The notes: generated by a model from the letters alone, not told the origin. Positions 17,148-26,329 are shown, numbered from the stretch's first letter. The stretch is DNA of 47,939 bases from Anaerotruncus sp. G3(2012) (GCF_000403395.2 NZ_KE159676.1:100328-148266); one strand, 5' to 3'. Made by a program: numbers and translations.

Positions 17148-18086
17148 GTTCAGGTCGGTGCGGTAGAGGAGGATGTCCCGCTCCTCCAGAAGGCGGACAA
17201 CCTCAGTATGCGGATGACCGTAGGTATTGTCCTTGCCAAGCTCCGCGACCGCTACCTGCGGATCGACCGCATCCACCCATTTTTCCTGATTGGAGGTGCT
17301 GCTTCCGTGGTGCCCCAGCTTGAGGACATTGGCGCGCAGCAGGCTGGAATCGTAGGCTTTGAGCAGGGCGTTTTCATTTGGCTTCTCCGCGTCCCCGGTG
17401 AAAAGGAACGAGGTGGACCCGAAGTCCAGCCGGCAGATAACCGAGGTATCGTTCAGGCCCTCGGGTTCCTCAACCAGAGGGCCGAGGATGGTCATGACCG
17501 CGCCGCCGCCCAGGTCATACCGGGAGCGCGGTTCAGCGAGGGTGATTTTGAGATTCTTGCGCTCGATCGCATCCAGCAGGCGCTCATAGGTGCGTGTGGT
17601 GGGGATCAGGTTGTCCGGCACGTCTGAAAAGAGCACTGTGCCGATTTCGAATGCGTCGATGACCTCCGCCATGCTGCCGATGTGGTCGGCGTGCGGATGG
17701 GTGGCGATCACCATGTCGAGCCGGGAGACCCCCTGCGCCTTGAGATAGTCGATGATGGCAGGGCCTTCCCCGATTTCTCCTGCGTCGATCAGCACATTCT
17801 GTTCAGGGGTCTGGATCAGCTCACAGTCCGCCTGCCCCACGTCGATGAAATGGACCAGCAGGTCGCCCTCCGCCTCGGTTGGAACGGAGGAAAGGCCAGC
17901 CTGATCGTATAGCTCATCGAGCGCGGAATTGATGCTGGTTTCGAGCGTCTCGGCAGACGGGAGCGGGAGCCGGCCGCCCATCGCCTGGTTGAGCAGGACG
18001 AGGACGAAAAGCACCGCTGCGCTGATCAGGGAGACAAGCCCGGCGCGTTTGGGGTTGGATGCGGATTTCTTTTTGCGTTGTGCCAA
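17076..18086 (-). CDS. ComEC-like metallo-beta-lactamase-fold hydrolase
   Basis: A 336-aa protein. One N-terminal transmembrane helix (about 17-35) is followed by a secreted metallohydrolase domain. The metal motif THPHADHIGS (HxHxDH) and the opening VHFIDVGQADCELIQT match the C-terminal domain of the DNA-uptake protein ComEC and its stand-alone relatives, which are proposed nucleases or phosphodiesterases. The start is TTG at 18086 with GGAGG 7 nt upstream; no ATG fits. The C-terminus is altered by a 52-bp duplication that shifts the frame (17044-17147). Confidence 0.88.
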   Translation of the reverse strand: MAQRKKKSASNPKRAGLVSLISAAVLFVLVLLNQAMGGRLPLPSAETLETSINSALDELYDQAGLSSVPTEAEGDLLVHFIDVGQADCELIQTPEQNVLIDAGEIGEGPAIIDYLKAQGVSRLDMVIATHPHADHIGSMAEVIDAFEIGTVLFSDVPDNLIPTTRTYERLLDAIERKNLKITLAEPRSRYDLGGGAVMTILGPLVEEPEGLNDTSVICRLDFGSTSFLFTGDAEKPNENALLKAYDSSLLRANVLKLGHHGSSTSNQEKWVDAVDPQVAVAELGKDNTYGHPHTEVVRLLEERDILLYRTDLNGTIVFGSNGETLQVTCERNQRVW

Positions 18087-18139
18087 TGGAATTCCTCCGT
18101 TCTTTGAATCTGTTTTCTGACTGGCTGTAAACTGTTTCT

Positions 18140-18172
18140 GAGGGAGCTTTTTTCATCTGCCAAAGCCCCCTC
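18140..18172. other. Imperfect hairpin between flippase and metallohydrolase genes
   Basis: Eleven-base arms (18140-18150 and 18162-18172) with one mismatch. There is no convincing T-run on the - strand. It may reduce read-through or be incidental. Confidence 0.3.
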
Positions 18173-18290
18173 TTGGTTCTGATAGGAAGTCAGAGATCAT
18201 TTATCCCCAAAAGGTGGTTCTCAGGATAAAGCGTTCTCCTTCCGGCAGAGCGCAGCCAAGGGCAGCGTCTTTGGAACAGGCGGGCGAATC

Positions 18291-19721
18291 TTATGTCGCA
18301 CCGGGCAGGCGGGGCGCCCTGCGCCGGCGGAGAAACCGGTCGATATTGATGACGATCTGCTTGAGGTTGAGCAGGATCACAAGCAGGCAGAGCAGAATCT
18401 CGGGCAGAATCCAGTCCTCTTGGAAGGAAAGCAGGATCCATGTTTGGAAAAGCAGCAGAAAGAGGTTCACCAACAGTTTGAACGGCCTCCATCGCAGGCG
18501 GACGATCCGACGGGTGTCAGCGATCCGCACCAGAAAGACCACTAGATAGCTCATAAACGTTGCAAAAGCCGCCCCGTTTACCCCGAATTTCGGATCGGGG
18601 ATGAGCAGCAGGTTCAGCCCGACATTCACCGCAGCCCCAAGGATGGTGGTCAGCAGGGTGGCGATACTCTTTCTCCCGACCATATAGATGCTGCCCAGAA
18701 AGGTGACAAAACAGGAAAAGACCGTTGCGATCACCAGAAGCGGGATGTACTGCCAGGCGGGATAAAACGCGTTTTTGGGGCCAAGGACCAGCATAGCGGT
18801 GATCGGTTTGCAGAAGAGGATCAATCCGGAGGCAGCGGTAAAGATCAGCGCCTGATAGGCATTGAAGATATTGCTGAAAAACCGGTCGCGCCCCGGCCCC
18901 TTTTCGGTGAATGCGGACATCTGCCATGCGTCGGAGAAGATGCCCGAAACAACGGTGATCATCGTCGGCACCTTATAGGCCAGATCATACAGCCCGTTGG
19001 CATCCGCGCTGATGAAATAGCTGACCATATACCGGTCGGACACGTTGGTAATCCACCAGAAAAGGGTGGTTGGGATCAGCGGGAGTGAAAACCGGAGCAT
19101 TGAGCCGGCCACCGACCAGTCCATCCTCCGGAACCGGATGTACCGGTGCAGGCTGGCGATGGTAAACAGGAAGAGCGCGGAGAGCGCATCCGAAATAATG
19201 GTCGCAAGCACATAACCGGTAATCCCCAGCTTGAGGACCGAAAGGAAAAGGATGTTGCAGGTGATCACGGTGATGATGCTGAGCACCCCGTCGAACGCAT
19301 AGAGCCGCACCAGCTCCCGCGCGCGGATGAACTGGGAACAGAGGGAGCGTAAGCAGGAGGTCAGCACATAGAGGTAAATCAGGCTGGTGTAGTCGTGGAT
19401 CAGCGGGATCTTGGCGATCAATGGACGGAACAGAAAAAACAACAGATAGCCAGCCGCCACCATCGTGACCCCTCCGGTAAAGACATCCCGCTTGCGGAAG
19501 GTCCTGTCCAGCCCATACCGGATGATCGAGTTTGCGACCCCACAGGAGACCACCGGAATCAGCAGGTTGGCCGCCTGCACGACCAGCCCGGCGGTGCCCA
19601 GCTCGTTCTCGGTGAGAACGTTGGTGTAAAACGGCACCATGAAAAAGGTCAGCAGTTTTGAACTGAACATGCCGATTGCAAAGATCAGTGTATTAGAAAG
19701 CAGTTTTTTGTATTTGTCCAA
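18291..19721 (-). CDS. Polysaccharide (lipid-linked oligosaccharide) flippase, Wzx/MurJ-like
   Basis: A 476-aa integral membrane protein of the MOP superfamily with about 12-14 hydrophobic helices, beginning KLLSNTLIFAIGMFSSKLLTF with PFYTNVLTENELGTAGLV following, the classic Wzx-type N-terminus. It moves lipid-linked sugar units across the membrane. The start is TTG at 19721 with AAAGGA upstream. With galE nearby it fits surface polysaccharide export, but no glycosyltransferases are in the window. Confidence 0.88.
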   Translation of the reverse strand: MDKYKKLLSNTLIFAIGMFSSKLLTFFMVPFYTNVLTENELGTAGLVVQAANLLIPVVSCGVANSIIRYGLDRTFRKRDVFTGGVTMVAAGYLLFFLFRPLIAKIPLIHDYTSLIYLYVLTSCLRSLCSQFIRARELVRLYAFDGVLSIITVITCNILFLSVLKLGITGYVLATIISDALSALFLFTIASLHRYIRFRRMDWSVAGSMLRFSLPLIPTTLFWWITNVSDRYMVSYFISADANGLYDLAYKVPTMITVVSGIFSDAWQMSAFTEKGPGRDRFFSNIFNAYQALIFTAASGLILFCKPITAMLVLGPKNAFYPAWQYIPLLVIATVFSCFVTFLGSIYMVGRKSIATLLTTILGAAVNVGLNLLLIPDPKFGVNGAAFATFMSYLVVFLVRIADTRRIVRLRWRPFKLLVNLFLLLFQTWILLSFQEDWILPEILLCLLVILLNLKQIVINIDRFLRRRRAPRLPGAT

Positions 19722-19777
19722 GAGGCCATATCCTTTCGGTCAGTTGATCCGGCATCGTTTCCGATGGACTGGGGGAA

Positions 19778-20278
19778 TCAGAGCATCCCGAGGAATCCTA
19801 CCACACCGTACGCGCCGAGCGTCATCAATACACCGGCAGCCAGTACCCCGCAGGCAATGGCAGGCAGGGCATGTTTCATCCGCATATTGAGCAGGACAGC
19901 CAGCAGAGCGCCCGACCATGCGCCGGTCCCGGGCACTGGGATGCCGACAAACATGCACAGCCCGATGGTTTCGTATCGGGTGACCTTGTCCGCCTTGGAC
20001 ATCAGCCGTTTTTCATAGCGGGCGGCAAATCCCGAAAGCAGCCGGGTCGTTTTAAGCCACTGGAAGATTGGGCGTCCCAGCAGCAGGATGAACGGGACCG
20101 GCAGCAGGTTTCCGACAATCGAAATGAGAAAGACCGTGTACCAAGGCATACCGAGCGCTGCACCAAGTGGGATCGAACCGCGCAGCTCGATCAGCGGCAC
20201 CATCGAGACGATGAAGAGGGCGACCTCCCGCCCAGCGGCCGATAGAAAGTCAAAGAGCTGCTGCATCAGATGTTCCAT
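19778..20278 (-). CDS. Small multidrug-export-like membrane protein (COG2426 type)
   Basis: A 166-aa protein with about four to five hydrophobic helices. The LRGSIPLGAALGMPW segment after the first helix and the VGIPVPGTGAWSGAL segment are typical of the small multi-drug export family (COG2426). Substrate is unproven. The ATG at 20278 has GGAGG 8 nt upstream; the frame is open to 20311. Confidence 0.8.
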   Translation of the reverse strand: MEHLMQQLFDFLSAAGREVALFIVSMVPLIELRGSIPLGAALGMPWYTVFLISIVGNLLPVPFILLLGRPIFQWLKTTRLLSGFAARYEKRLMSKADKVTRYETIGLCMFVGIPVPGTGAWSGALLAVLLNMRMKHALPAIACGVLAAGVLMTLGAYGVVGFLGML

Positions 20279-20446
20279 TATTATGTCCTCCGGGTCTGGG
20301 AAACTTCCCATTATTTTTACATATCCATTCGCATATACCTAACCATTATAATAGAATTATGTGCATATTACAATCAAAACATGTAAACTTTTCCTCGCTT
20401 GCCGCCTGTTCTGTATAAAGGCCATTGCCAGTATAGGCAATTATAT

Positions 20447-20779
20447 GGTATAATAGCTGCAAAACAGCTATTATACCCGAGTTATGGCCAGGACGATGCG
20501 CAGGCAGAGCCTGCTCCCGTCCCGATGGCCAATGATACCATATCGCTCCGCGATTATGGTATAATAATTGTAAAACAGCTATGATACCCGAGTTATGGCC
20601 AGGACGATGCGCAGGCAGAGCCTGCTCCCGTCCCGATGGCCAATTATACCATATCGCTCCGCGATTATGGTATAATAATTGTAAAACAGCTATGATACCA
20701 GAGCTATGGCCAGGGCGGTGCGCGGGCGGAGCCTGCCTCCCTCCCGATGGCCAATGATACCGCATCGTTTCGCGATGGC
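20447..20779 (+). repeat. Three 111-bp tandem repeats with nested palindromes
   Basis: Three units of exactly 111 bp (starting 20447, 20558 and 20669), the third most diverged. Each holds an AT-rich hairpin; in unit 1 this is a perfect 13-bp stem, 20447-20459 with 20465-20477, loop CAAAA. Each also holds a GC-rich hairpin (GCAGGC/GCCTGC in units 1-2) nested between GGACG and CGTCC and flanked by TGGCCA. A related copy lies in opposite orientation at 47846-47939, so this is a dispersed family. The array occupies the gap 20279-20818. Long open frames through it are a by-product of a period divisible by 3. Confidence 0.9.
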
Positions 20780-20818
20780 GGCATCATATTTCGGAATCGA
20801 CTGGAAGGATGGTTACTG

Positions 20819-22060
20819 ATGAAGAAAATAGGTTTCCTCTTGCTGTGTTTTTTTCTGCTTCTGATTTCATTGACAGCCTGTGGCAGCAGCCAGGAAGCGG
20901 CTCCTTCCCTGGAACACGAAGCAGAATCAAAGACGGTTGAATTAACAGTGTGGGGCGCGGAGGAAGACGAGGCGCTGCTCCAGGAAATTTTTACTTCATT
21001 CCAATCCCATTATGCCGGTCAGGCAAACTTCCAAATTACCTTTCAACCTCAGAGCGAATCCAGCTGCAAAGATGTGCTGTTGGGTGATCTGGAGGGAGGG
21101 GCAGATGTATTTGCCTTTGCCGACGATCAGGTAGCCGCTCTGGCCGCCGCCGGAGGGCTGGACCCTATTGCGGACAGTACAGAAATTCGGAACGCCAGTC
21201 TCCCCGCCGCGGTAGAGGCGGCCAGCGTGGAAGGAACGCTCTACGCCTACCCGTTGACTGCGGACAACGGGTATTTTCTATACTATAATAAAGCATATTT
21301 TTCGGATGAAGACATCCAAAGCCTGGAGCGGATGCTGGAGCAGGCCGAGCAGGCCGAACGGCTGGTAGCGATGGACTGGTCCTCCGCATGGTATGTCTAC
21401 GCTTTTTTCGGCAACACCGGTTTGACGGTCGGCCTGAACGAAGACGGCCTGACCAACTATTGCACTTGGAACAGTACCGAAGGGGATATACATGGTGTGG
21501 ACGTGGCTAAGGCTATGCTGGCCATTGCCAGCAGCCCCGGTTTTGCCAATATGACGGATCAGGAATTTTTGGCTGGTGTACAGGATGGAACCGTAATTGC
21601 TGGGGTAAGCGGCGTCTGGAATGCGGTAGCGGTTCAGGAGGCCTGGGGAAAAAATACCGGAGCGGCCAAACTGCCCTCTTACACCTGCGCAGGGAGACAG
21701 GTGCAGATGGCTTCCTTCTCCGGGTGTAAGCTGATCGGCGTGAACGCCTATTCCGGATATCCGGAGTGGGCGGTGCGGCTGGCCGAGTGGATCACGAACG
21801 AGGAAAACCAGCGCCTGCGTTTTGAGCGGCGGGGGCAGGGACCAGCCAATATCAACGTGGCAAATTCCTCGCAGGTCCAGGCCTCGCAGGCGATCGCGGC
21901 CCTGCTTGCCCAGTCGGAGTTTTCCCAGATTCAGCGGATAGGAGGAAAGTTCTGGGACCCGGTGTCCGAATTTGCCTTAAATATGGCGGCGGGGAATCCC
22001 TCCGGTGCCTCCCTTCAGGCCCAGTTAGACAGACTGGCAGAAGGAGTCACCGCACGATAG
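20819..22060 (+). CDS. Extracellular solute-binding lipoprotein (family 1)
   Basis: A 413-aa lipoprotein with signal MKKIGFLLLCFFLLLISLTAC (lipobox LTAC, Cys at 21). It is followed by an ABC-type solute-binding fold (VELTVWGAEEDEALLQEIFTSF at the start of the mature domain, LYAYPLTADNGYFLYYNKAYF in the middle), as in sugar- or peptide-binding family 1 proteins. The ATG at 20819 has an AAGGATGG site upstream. No permease or ATPase follows. Instead a chemoreceptor gene begins 30 nt later, so this protein probably presents a ligand to the receptor rather than to a transporter. Confidence 0.88.
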   Translation: MKKIGFLLLCFFLLLISLTACGSSQEAAPSLEHEAESKTVELTVWGAEEDEALLQEIFTSFQSHYAGQANFQITFQPQSESSCKDVLLGDLEGGADVFAFADDQVAALAAAGGLDPIADSTEIRNASLPAAVEAASVEGTLYAYPLTADNGYFLYYNKAYFSDEDIQSLERMLEQAEQAERLVAMDWSSAWYVYAFFGNTGLTVGLNEDGLTNYCTWNSTEGDIHGVDVAKAMLAIASSPGFANMTDQEFLAGVQDGTVIAGVSGVWNAVAVQEAWGKNTGAAKLPSYTCAGRQVQMASFSGCKLIGVNAYSGYPEWAVRLAEWITNEENQRLRFERRGQGPANINVANSSQVQASQAIAALLAQSEFSQIQRIGGKFWDPVSEFALNMAAGNPSGASLQAQLDRLAEGVTAR

Positions 22061-22090
22061 GCACAGATACGATACTTGGGAGGAGATCGC

Positions 22091-23677
22091 ATGAGAGGCA
22101 AACTGACATTGCAGCAGCGCTTAATTTTACCCATTGCACTGCTTGGGTTGGTGACATTACTGTCCAATGTCCTGGCAGTATTCAGTATCAATAACGTCCA
22201 TTCCAATGCGAGCACCATTGTGGACGAGTATATGGTCAGCGAAGGAAAGCTGGAGGAAATCAGGCGCTCTATCACAGACATCCACCTGCTGGCTCTGTCC
22301 CATATCGTGGCCGCAGACCACGCTACCATGATTCAGCTTGTTCAGGAAATCAAGGCGGAAGAGGCCGCTCTGGATGAGATGCTGGTCAGCTATGAGGGCT
22401 TTGTTGCGGAGGGGGATGGAGAGATATACCAGTCCCTTTTGGAGGATTATGATGCTTTTAAACATGCCTTGGTGCATCTGGTGTGTGCCAGCGCCGACAG
22501 TAAAACTCAGGAGGCCTATGCAACGGCCAACGGAGATGTAGCCCACTGGAGCGAGGCCGCAGATCAAGATGTTGCTGCTCTTTACACCGCGGTCAGCGGG
22601 CGGGCGGAAGCCGCAAGGAACCATTTGTCCTTCGTCTACATAAGCGCACTGATAATCAGTGCGGCTACGCTGATTGCCGGCGTTCTTCTGGTGGCGGCGG
22701 CCTTCCGGATCATCCGGAAATACGTCATTTCCCCAATCCACGACGCGATGGGCACCCTTCAGGACAGCTCTGAGCGCATCAGCGGTGTGGTAAACAATGT
22801 GCGGCAGCGGACACAAACCTCCAGCGGCAGCGTCCGGGACCTGTCCAGCCTAGCGGAGCAGCTCTCCGCTGCCTTGGAGGAAATCGCCGCCAGCACCTCA
22901 GCCATCAGCAGCAGCGCGTCCAACACCCAGGGAGACGCCCGGAATATGGCGGAGGAATGTTCTGCCATTACAGCTTACTCCGCGGAAATGAGGGAGCGGG
23001 CCGAAGAGATGGAACGCTCCGCCCTGATGGAGATGGAGGAGGTACGAAAGAAAACGGCGGAAACGATGTCCCTTTTGGATCAGGCCATTGAAAAAAGCCA
23101 GAATGTCAACCAGATTGGCGTTTTGACCCAGGCAATCCTCAAGATATCCGCCTCTACCAATCTGATTGCCATCAATGCCTCTATCGAGGCTGCACAGGCC
23201 GGCGCAGCGGGGACTGGCTTTTCCATTGTGGCGCAGGAGGTTCGCCAGTTGGCCGATTCCTGCGCTGAAACGGCTAACAATATTCAACAGGTCAGTGGAG
23301 AGGTTACAGGTGCGGTGGATTATCTCTCGGAAAGTGCCCGGGAGCTGTCTGGTTATCTGAGTCAGGCGATTATAGCGCAGTTGGAGCGGTCTGTGCAGGC
23401 TGGACAGCAGTACCGGGTGGATTCCGACTATGTAGGTCATGTCATGGAAGCGTTTAACGACAGGACGTCTCGCCTGAAGGCAGCGATGGATGATATTGCT
23501 GGTTCTATCTCCAACATTTCCGACGCGATCGACGGTGCGGTATCTGATGTGACCGGTGTTGCCAACAGTACCCGTGTCTTGGTGGATGATATGTCGGGCA
23601 TTACTGCTGGTATGGGGACCAATCAGGAAATTGTGAGGGAGCTGCAAAAACAAATGGATGTGTTTTCTAATTTGTAA
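22091..23677 (+). CDS. Methyl-accepting chemotaxis protein
   Basis: A 528-aa receptor. It has a transmembrane helix at about 13-32, a four-helix-bundle-like sensor domain (about 35-180), a second helix at about 185-205, a short HAMP-like stretch, then a long coiled-coil cytoplasmic domain. The signalling tip is recognisable but diverged (STNLIAINASIEAAQAGAAGTGFSIVAQEVRQLAD). GGGAGGAG lies 6 nt before the ATG at 22091. It forms an operon with the upstream solute-binding lipoprotein. No che genes are in the window. Confidence 0.92.
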   Translation: MRGKLTLQQRLILPIALLGLVTLLSNVLAVFSINNVHSNASTIVDEYMVSEGKLEEIRRSITDIHLLALSHIVAADHATMIQLVQEIKAEEAALDEMLVSYEGFVAEGDGEIYQSLLEDYDAFKHALVHLVCASADSKTQEAYATANGDVAHWSEAADQDVAALYTAVSGRAEAARNHLSFVYISALIISAATLIAGVLLVAAAFRIIRKYVISPIHDAMGTLQDSSERISGVVNNVRQRTQTSSGSVRDLSSLAEQLSAALEEIAASTSAISSSASNTQGDARNMAEECSAITAYSAEMRERAEEMERSALMEMEEVRKKTAETMSLLDQAIEKSQNVNQIGVLTQAILKISASTNLIAINASIEAAQAGAAGTGFSIVAQEVRQLADSCAETANNIQQVSGEVTGAVDYLSESARELSGYLSQAIIAQLERSVQAGQQYRVDSDYVGHVMEAFNDRTSRLKAAMDDIAGSISNISDAIDGAVSDVTGVANSTRVLVDDMSGITAGMGTNQEIVRELQKQMDVFSNL

Positions 23678-23728
23678 ATGGATATGAAGCTTCGGATAGA
23701 AGTTTTGCGAGATGCTCTATATTGATAA

Positions 23729-23781
23729 CGGCCCCTCCTCCATCCGGAGAAGGGGCCGCACAATATCCCCCAGGGGGATAT
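23729..23781 (+). terminator. Pair of hairpins after the chemoreceptor gene
   Basis: CGGCCCCT (23729-23736) pairs with AGGGGCCG (23751-23758), and ATATCCCCC (23763-23771) with GGGGGATAT (23773-23781). They start about 50 nt past the stop. The T-run is missing, so termination is plausible but unproven. Confidence 0.45.
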
Positions 23782-23819
23782 CAGAACCTCTTTCAAGTCA
23801 GTCAGGAATTTATCTGCTG

Positions 23820-24005
23820 TTATGCCGCCCGGAAGGGTCGTAAAAGCCATTTCCCGATCCAGACGGATGGAAGATAAGCCAGTACAGGTTTACGTCTTTT
23901 TTGGCGACAAGCGGGTCTGAACCCCACGTTATGGTCTTTCGTATCTGCTTTCCCATATGCTTCCACAATCAAATGTCGGGCTTCGTTGTGCAGTATCTTT
24001 CCCAC
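23820..24005 (-). pseudogene. Probable IS630-type transposase remnant
   Basis: A 61-codon frame. Its N-terminus, MGKILHNEARHLIVEAY, resembles the start of IS630-family transposases. After a jump, RQKRRKPVL resembles the GRKPxL stretch that follows the helix-turn-helix in the same family. The helix-turn-helix between and the entire DDE domain are missing. This looks like an internally deleted fragment and is the only recognisable content of the gap 23782-24045. Confidence 0.4.
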
Positions 24006-24045
24006 CCCGCTGCTGTTCTACGGCTCACCAGTTGCTTTCCTGCGG

Positions 24046-25533
24046 TTAATGGTCTGCCCAATCCAGGGACCGGCCGACCGCTTTTTTCCAGCCGCGCACC
24101 AATGTTTCGCGTGTTTCGGAATGCATGTTGGGCAGGAAACGCACCGTATTGCCACGCATCCGTCTGATTTCCTCCTGATCTTTCCAGACTCCCGTTGCCA
24201 GACCGGCCAGATAGGCGGCCCCCAGCGCTGTTGTTTCCTGAATCTGCGGGCGGCACACCGGCTTATTCAGGATATCCGACTGGAACTGCATCAAAAAGGT
24301 GTCCCGGCTCGCGCCGCCATCCACGTTCAGCTCAGACATCGGTGTGCCGGTATCCTTTTCCATTGCCTCGACCAGTTCCATGCTCTGATAGGCGATGGAC
24401 TCCTGTGCGGCGCGGATCAGATGTTCCCGTTTGGTGCCGCGAGTCAGCCCGACGATGCAGCCCCGCGCATACATGTCCCAATAGGGCGCACCCAACCCGG
24501 TAAAGGCGGGCACGATATAGACTCCGCCGGTGCTGTCGACTTTACGCGCATAATACTCCGCATCCCTGCTTTCGGTGATGAATCGCAGCTCATCCCGCAG
24601 CCACTGGATCACCGCACCACCCACAAAAACACTGCCCTCAAGCGCATATTGCACCTTTCCGTCCAGCCCGATTGCGATTGTAGTAAGCAGTCCGTTTTTG
24701 CTGTCACAGGGGGTTGTACCGGTGTTCATCAGCAGGAAGCAGCCGGTGCCATAGGTGTTTTTTGCTTCTCCCTTTCCAAAACAGGTTTGTCCAAACAATG
24801 CAGCCTGCTGGTCGCCTGCGATTCCTGCGAGCGGAATTTGCTCGTCTTGAATTGCTGTATATCCATAAATTTCACTTGAATTGTGTACTTCTGGTAATAT
24901 CTCGAACGGAATATCCAAAATGTCGAGCAATTTTTGGTCCCATTCGAGCGTTTTGATGTTATAGAGCATCGTGCGGGAAGCATTGGTATAATCTGTCACA
25001 TGGACCGCCCCGCCGGTCAGCTTCCAGATCAGCCAGCTATCCACCGTCCCGAACAGAATCTCCCCCCGGCGTGCGCGCTCCCGCGCCCCCTCGACATGGT
25101 CAAGAATCCATTTGACCTTAGTAGCGGAAAAATAGGCATCGGGGATCAGGCCTGTGGCCTGCCGGATAGATTCGGTATGCCCATCTGCCTTGAGCTGGTC
25201 GACGATCCCGGCGGTGCGCCGGCACTGCCACACGATTGCATGATGGATCGGCCGGCCGGTTTTGCGATCCCAGAGGATGGTGGTTTCCCGCTGGTTGGTG
25301 ATCCCAATCCCCGCAATCTCGGAAACATTCACCCCGCTTTTGGCGATCACCTCCATCATTACCGCATACTGAGAAGAGTAGATTTCCATTGGGTCATGTT
25401 CCACCCATCCCTCCCGGGGATATAACTGGGTGAACTCCTTTTGCGCCATCTCAACGATCTTCTGTTCCTGATCGAACAGGATCGCTCGGGAACTGGTTGT
25501 CCCCTGGTCGAGCGCAAGGACATAGCGCTTCAT
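24046..25533 (-). CDS. glpK: Glycerol kinase
   Basis: A 495-aa FGGY-family kinase phosphorylating glycerol to glycerol 3-phosphate, of the standard family length. Visible motifs are [16 protein letters not shown] at the ATP-binding start, [17 protein letters not shown], and [18 protein letters not shown] in the C-terminal domain. A GGAAGTGGAGAG ribosome site precedes the ATG. No glpF or glpD is adjacent, so it appears monocistronic. Confidence 0.96.
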   Translation of the reverse strand: MKRYVLALDQGTTSSRAILFDQEQKIVEMAQKEFTQLYPREGWVEHDPMEIYSSQYAVMMEVIAKSGVNVSEIAGIGITNQRETTILWDRKTGRPIHHAIVWQCRRTAGIVDQLKADGHTESIRQATGLIPDAYFSATKVKWILDHVEGARERARRGEILFGTVDSWLIWKLTGGAVHVTDYTNASRTMLYNIKTLEWDQKLLDILDIPFEILPEVHNSSEIYGYTAIQDEQIPLAGIAGDQQAALFGQTCFGKGEAKNTYGTGCFLLMNTGTTPCDSKNGLLTTIAIGLDGKVQYALEGSVFVGGAVIQWLRDELRFITESRDAEYYARKVDSTGGVYIVPAFTGLGAPYWDMYARGCIVGLTRGTKREHLIRAAQESIAYQSMELVEAMEKDTGTPMSELNVDGGASRDTFLMQFQSDILNKPVCRPQIQETTALGAAYLAGLATGVWKDQEEIRRMRGNTVRFLPNMHSETRETLVRGWKKAVGRSLDWADH

Positions 25534-25615
25534 CTCTCCACTTCCTTTCGGATTCTCTTATTCTCAGCGGCTTTCAACCGCTTTTTCATCAAAAAACAGG
25601 CGCCTCGTCAAACGC

Positions 25616-25644
25616 TTGACAGCCGTAGTTTTGTGCGATATAGT
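25616..25644 (+). promoter_or_regulatory. Consensus sigma-A promoter
   Basis: TTGACA (25616-25621), 17-bp spacer, TATAGT (25639-25644). It drives the unknown gene starting at 25782 through a leader of about 130 nt. Confidence 0.85.
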
Positions 25645-25661
25645 CAGGGTGTCCAGGGTCT

Positions 25662-25723
25662 GTTTGAAAAATAGGAATCACCATTTTTTCAAACAGCAGC
25701 GCGTACGGCAGCAGTCCTGCTGC
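25662..25723 (+). promoter_or_regulatory. Two leader hairpins before the gene at 25782
   Basis: GTTTGAAAAAT (25662-25672) pairs with ATTTTTTCAAAC (25683-25694) with one bulge. GCAGCA (25708-25713) pairs with TGCTGC (25718-25723) around GTCC. They lie within the 5' leader transcribed from 25616-25644. Role unknown. Confidence 0.4.
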
Positions 25724-25781
25724 GGGCTTAAAAGGAGTTTTTCAAATACGTTATTTATCAAATTTGATCGGGGGATATCCT

Positions 25782-26246
25782 GTGGAGGAACAGATTTTAT
25801 ATTTGAGCCGTTTCTGTGGGATAGAAACCTATCCTGTAAAGCAGGCGGTATGGGAGCTGATCGAAGGGGACGGGAGCGAGGAAGACCCGGATATGCTCTG
25901 TCTTGGAATGCGATTTGCCCAAGGGAACCATCTGCACGAAGACACACGATCTTTGCAGGCAGAACCTTTTTGGGAGATCAATTTTTACAAAACTAAAATT
26001 CCAATGAATATATTACAAATTGGATTTGATCTGGAGCAGCCAAACGAAGCAAACGAAGTCGACGGAAGCTTTTACTATCTTGAACATCAGCCGGCCAGAA
26101 ACAATCGGATGGAGATTCTTGCAAGGGACGGGAATCGTCTCAAAATCCGGGTGAGCGGAAGCACTGAGGATGTCAACTATTACGATGGCTCAAAACCTGA
26201 AAACAGGTTGCAGCTGACCGCATGGTTCGAAAAAGAACATCCATAG
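25782..26246 (+). CDS. Hypothetical protein
   Basis: A 154-aa soluble acidic protein I do not recognise. It starts VEEQILYLSRFCGIETYPVKQAVWELIEGDGS, contains an FWEINFYKTKIPMNILQIGFDLEQ segment, and ends in a likely beta-rich stretch. The GTG at 25782 is chosen because GGGGGA lies 6-7 nt upstream; a TTG at 25764 is an in-frame alternative. It has its own strong promoter and is more AT-rich than its neighbours. Confidence 0.65.
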   Translation: MEEQILYLSRFCGIETYPVKQAVWELIEGDGSEEDPDMLCLGMRFAQGNHLHEDTRSLQAEPFWEINFYKTKIPMNILQIGFDLEQPNEANEVDGSFYYLEHQPARNNRMEILARDGNRLKIRVSGSTEDVNYYDGSKPENRLQLTAWFEKEHP

Positions 26247-26300
26247 CCCGACCTCGCATCCCGCTGCCGGACCATCTTTTTTCCAACTGTAACCGCTCTC

Positions 26301-26329
26301 TTGCGGACAACTGCGGTTTATGTTAAACT
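26301..26329 (+). promoter_or_regulatory. Promoter and likely operator of the MntR-like gene
   Basis: TTGCGG (26301-26306), 17-bp spacer, TAAACT (26324-26329). An inverted repeat, GTTTA (26316-26320) and TAAAC (26324-26328), overlaps the -10, as expected of an autoregulated DtxR/MntR gene. Confidence 0.55.

Noticed and set aside
20346-20765. Repetitive 139-codon - strand frame in the tandem repeats
   Set aside because: The 111-bp period is divisible by three, so any frame stays open. The repeats are palindromic and dispersed in intergenic DNA, which argues for a DNA/RNA element rather than a protein.
20447-20779. CRISPR array
   Set aside because: Units are directly adjacent with no variable spacers, 111 bp is far too long, and no cas genes are present.
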